Positions 63,836-64,000 of a DNA stretch of 64,000 nt are shown here, piece by piece. Position 1 is the stretch's first letter. Each line of letters begins with the position of its first letter. Below the pieces are notes generated by a model, which had not been told where the DNA came from, did not search any database, and worked only from the letters and a program-made list of their open reading frames with translations. The DNA is from UTCFX2 sp963827155 (GTDB lineage Bacteria > Chloroflexota > Anaerolineae > Anaerolineales > UBA4823): contig CAWGZV010000002.1 of assembly GCA_963827155.1 (NCBI GenBank), forward strand, positions 1,860,001 to 1,924,000. The letters are read 5' to 3'. Both the position numbers and the translations under genes were made by a program.

Positions 63836-64000
63836 CACCAGGTTTCAAAAGTGGCTTTATTATGGGTACTCTTTTCTTATTCGGCGCCGGCGTTGTATTT
63901 TTCATTGCTCCGGATTTCACTGGGTTAATCGATCGAGGGCGTGCTGATTTAAGACTGCCCATCTGGGCTTTGCTCTTGGGATTCTCGTTAATCAATTATG
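63836..64000 (+). CDS. Membrane protein, 5' end only
   Basis: The frame from TTG 63836 runs open past the window edge. GGAG at 63824-63827 is eight bases upstream, and a TATAAT at 63789-63794 is a plausible -10. The start LNASPGFKSGFIMGTLFLFGAGVVFFIAPDF, then RLPIWALLLGFSLINY, shows at least two hydrophobic helices. The family cannot be named from 55 residues. Confidence 0.55.

Noticed and set aside
63672..63995. A 107-codon open frame on the minus strand at the right end
   Set aside because: It lies opposite a plus-strand frame that has a ribosome site, a -10 box and clear membrane helices. The minus frame has no ribosome site and no recognisable features.
1..64000. tRNA, rRNA, CRISPR arrays, insertion sequences and prophage
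   Set aside because: No T-loop GGTTCGAATCC-type runs with acceptor pairing, no regularly spaced direct repeats, and no transposase or integrase motifs were found by reading both strands. A tRNAscan or repeat search would settle it.

Overview
The window looks like the chromosome of an Anaerolineae-type member of the Chloroflexota. This is inferred from the gene repertoire and styles: lipoproteins with Thr/Pro or Ala-rich spacers behind the lipobox, an SPFH protein fused to an excisionase-type helix-turn-helix, a long membrane glycosyltransferase fused to NHL repeats, the rpsF-ssb-rpsR operon, and an RF2 gene with the classical CTTTGAC programmed frameshift. No tRNA, rRNA, CRISPR array, insertion sequence, integrase or phage gene was recognised. 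Most of the window is core chromosome.

Layout. 0-2.6 kb: end of plsX, fabF and a NERD-like membrane protein. 2.6-9.4 kb: aldo/keto reductase, membrane-anchored cytochrome c, SPFH-HTH protein with a partner, class II aldolase-like protein, RarD-type transporter. 9.4-14.5 kb (minus): scpB, rluB-type pseudouridine synthase and an Agl23-like/NHL protein in one direction. 14.5-21.9 kb (plus): two lipoproteins, a UDP-glucuronate decarboxylase-like epimerase, GtrA, a MgCl-chelatase-I-like AAA protein, TPR protein, UroD-like protein, rsmD. 21.9-29.4 kb (plus): ornithine aminotransferase, alanine dehydrogenase, a CoA-transferase, pyruvate kinase, and an unusual methylase-like protein. 29.4-33.2 kb (minus): class A penicillin-binding protein and a MaoC hydratase. 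33.4-37.5 kb: glycogen-debranching-type enzyme, two tandem cyclic-di-AMP receptor-like proteins, AMMECR1 protein, flavin reductase. 37.6-44.8 kb: rpsF-ssb-rpsR, a PpiC-type foldase, then smc and rnc on the minus strand.

45-55.5 kb is the most distinctive part, a molybdenum/tungsten island. It holds a tungstate ABC transporter (tupB, tupC, tupA), a molybdenum-storage-protein homologue, a DUF134 helix-turn-helix protein with a small basic partner, a stand-alone TiaS-like protein, a GntR-type regulator fused to a molybdate/tungstate-binding-like periplasmic-binding fold, and (minus strand) moaC with a MoaD-MoaE fusion. The moaC operon runs on through a threonine-synthase-like gene, an alpha/beta hydrolase and a second, broken fabF. 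Two perfect palindromes lie in the promoter regions of this island. The picture is one of uptake, storage, sensing and cofactor use of Mo or W.

55.5-64 kb: ftsY, prfB (programmed +1 frameshift), a lipoprotein and a GT-C-like membrane protein, rpmF, fabD, a strong promoter followed by a structured leader RNA with competing hairpins, a Cys-rich secreted lipoprotein, and the start of a membrane protein that runs off the end.

A striking global feature is that about a dozen otherwise intact conserved genes are broken by single-base indels, often in short homopolymers, or by in-frame stops. Both halves are always well conserved, so I treat most as consensus (sequencing) errors rather than gene decay, and annotate each as one gene spanning the break. 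Two sites deserve individual attention: the pyruvate kinase break falls on an RF2-like CTTTGAG context, and the second fabF carries two in-frame TGA codons.
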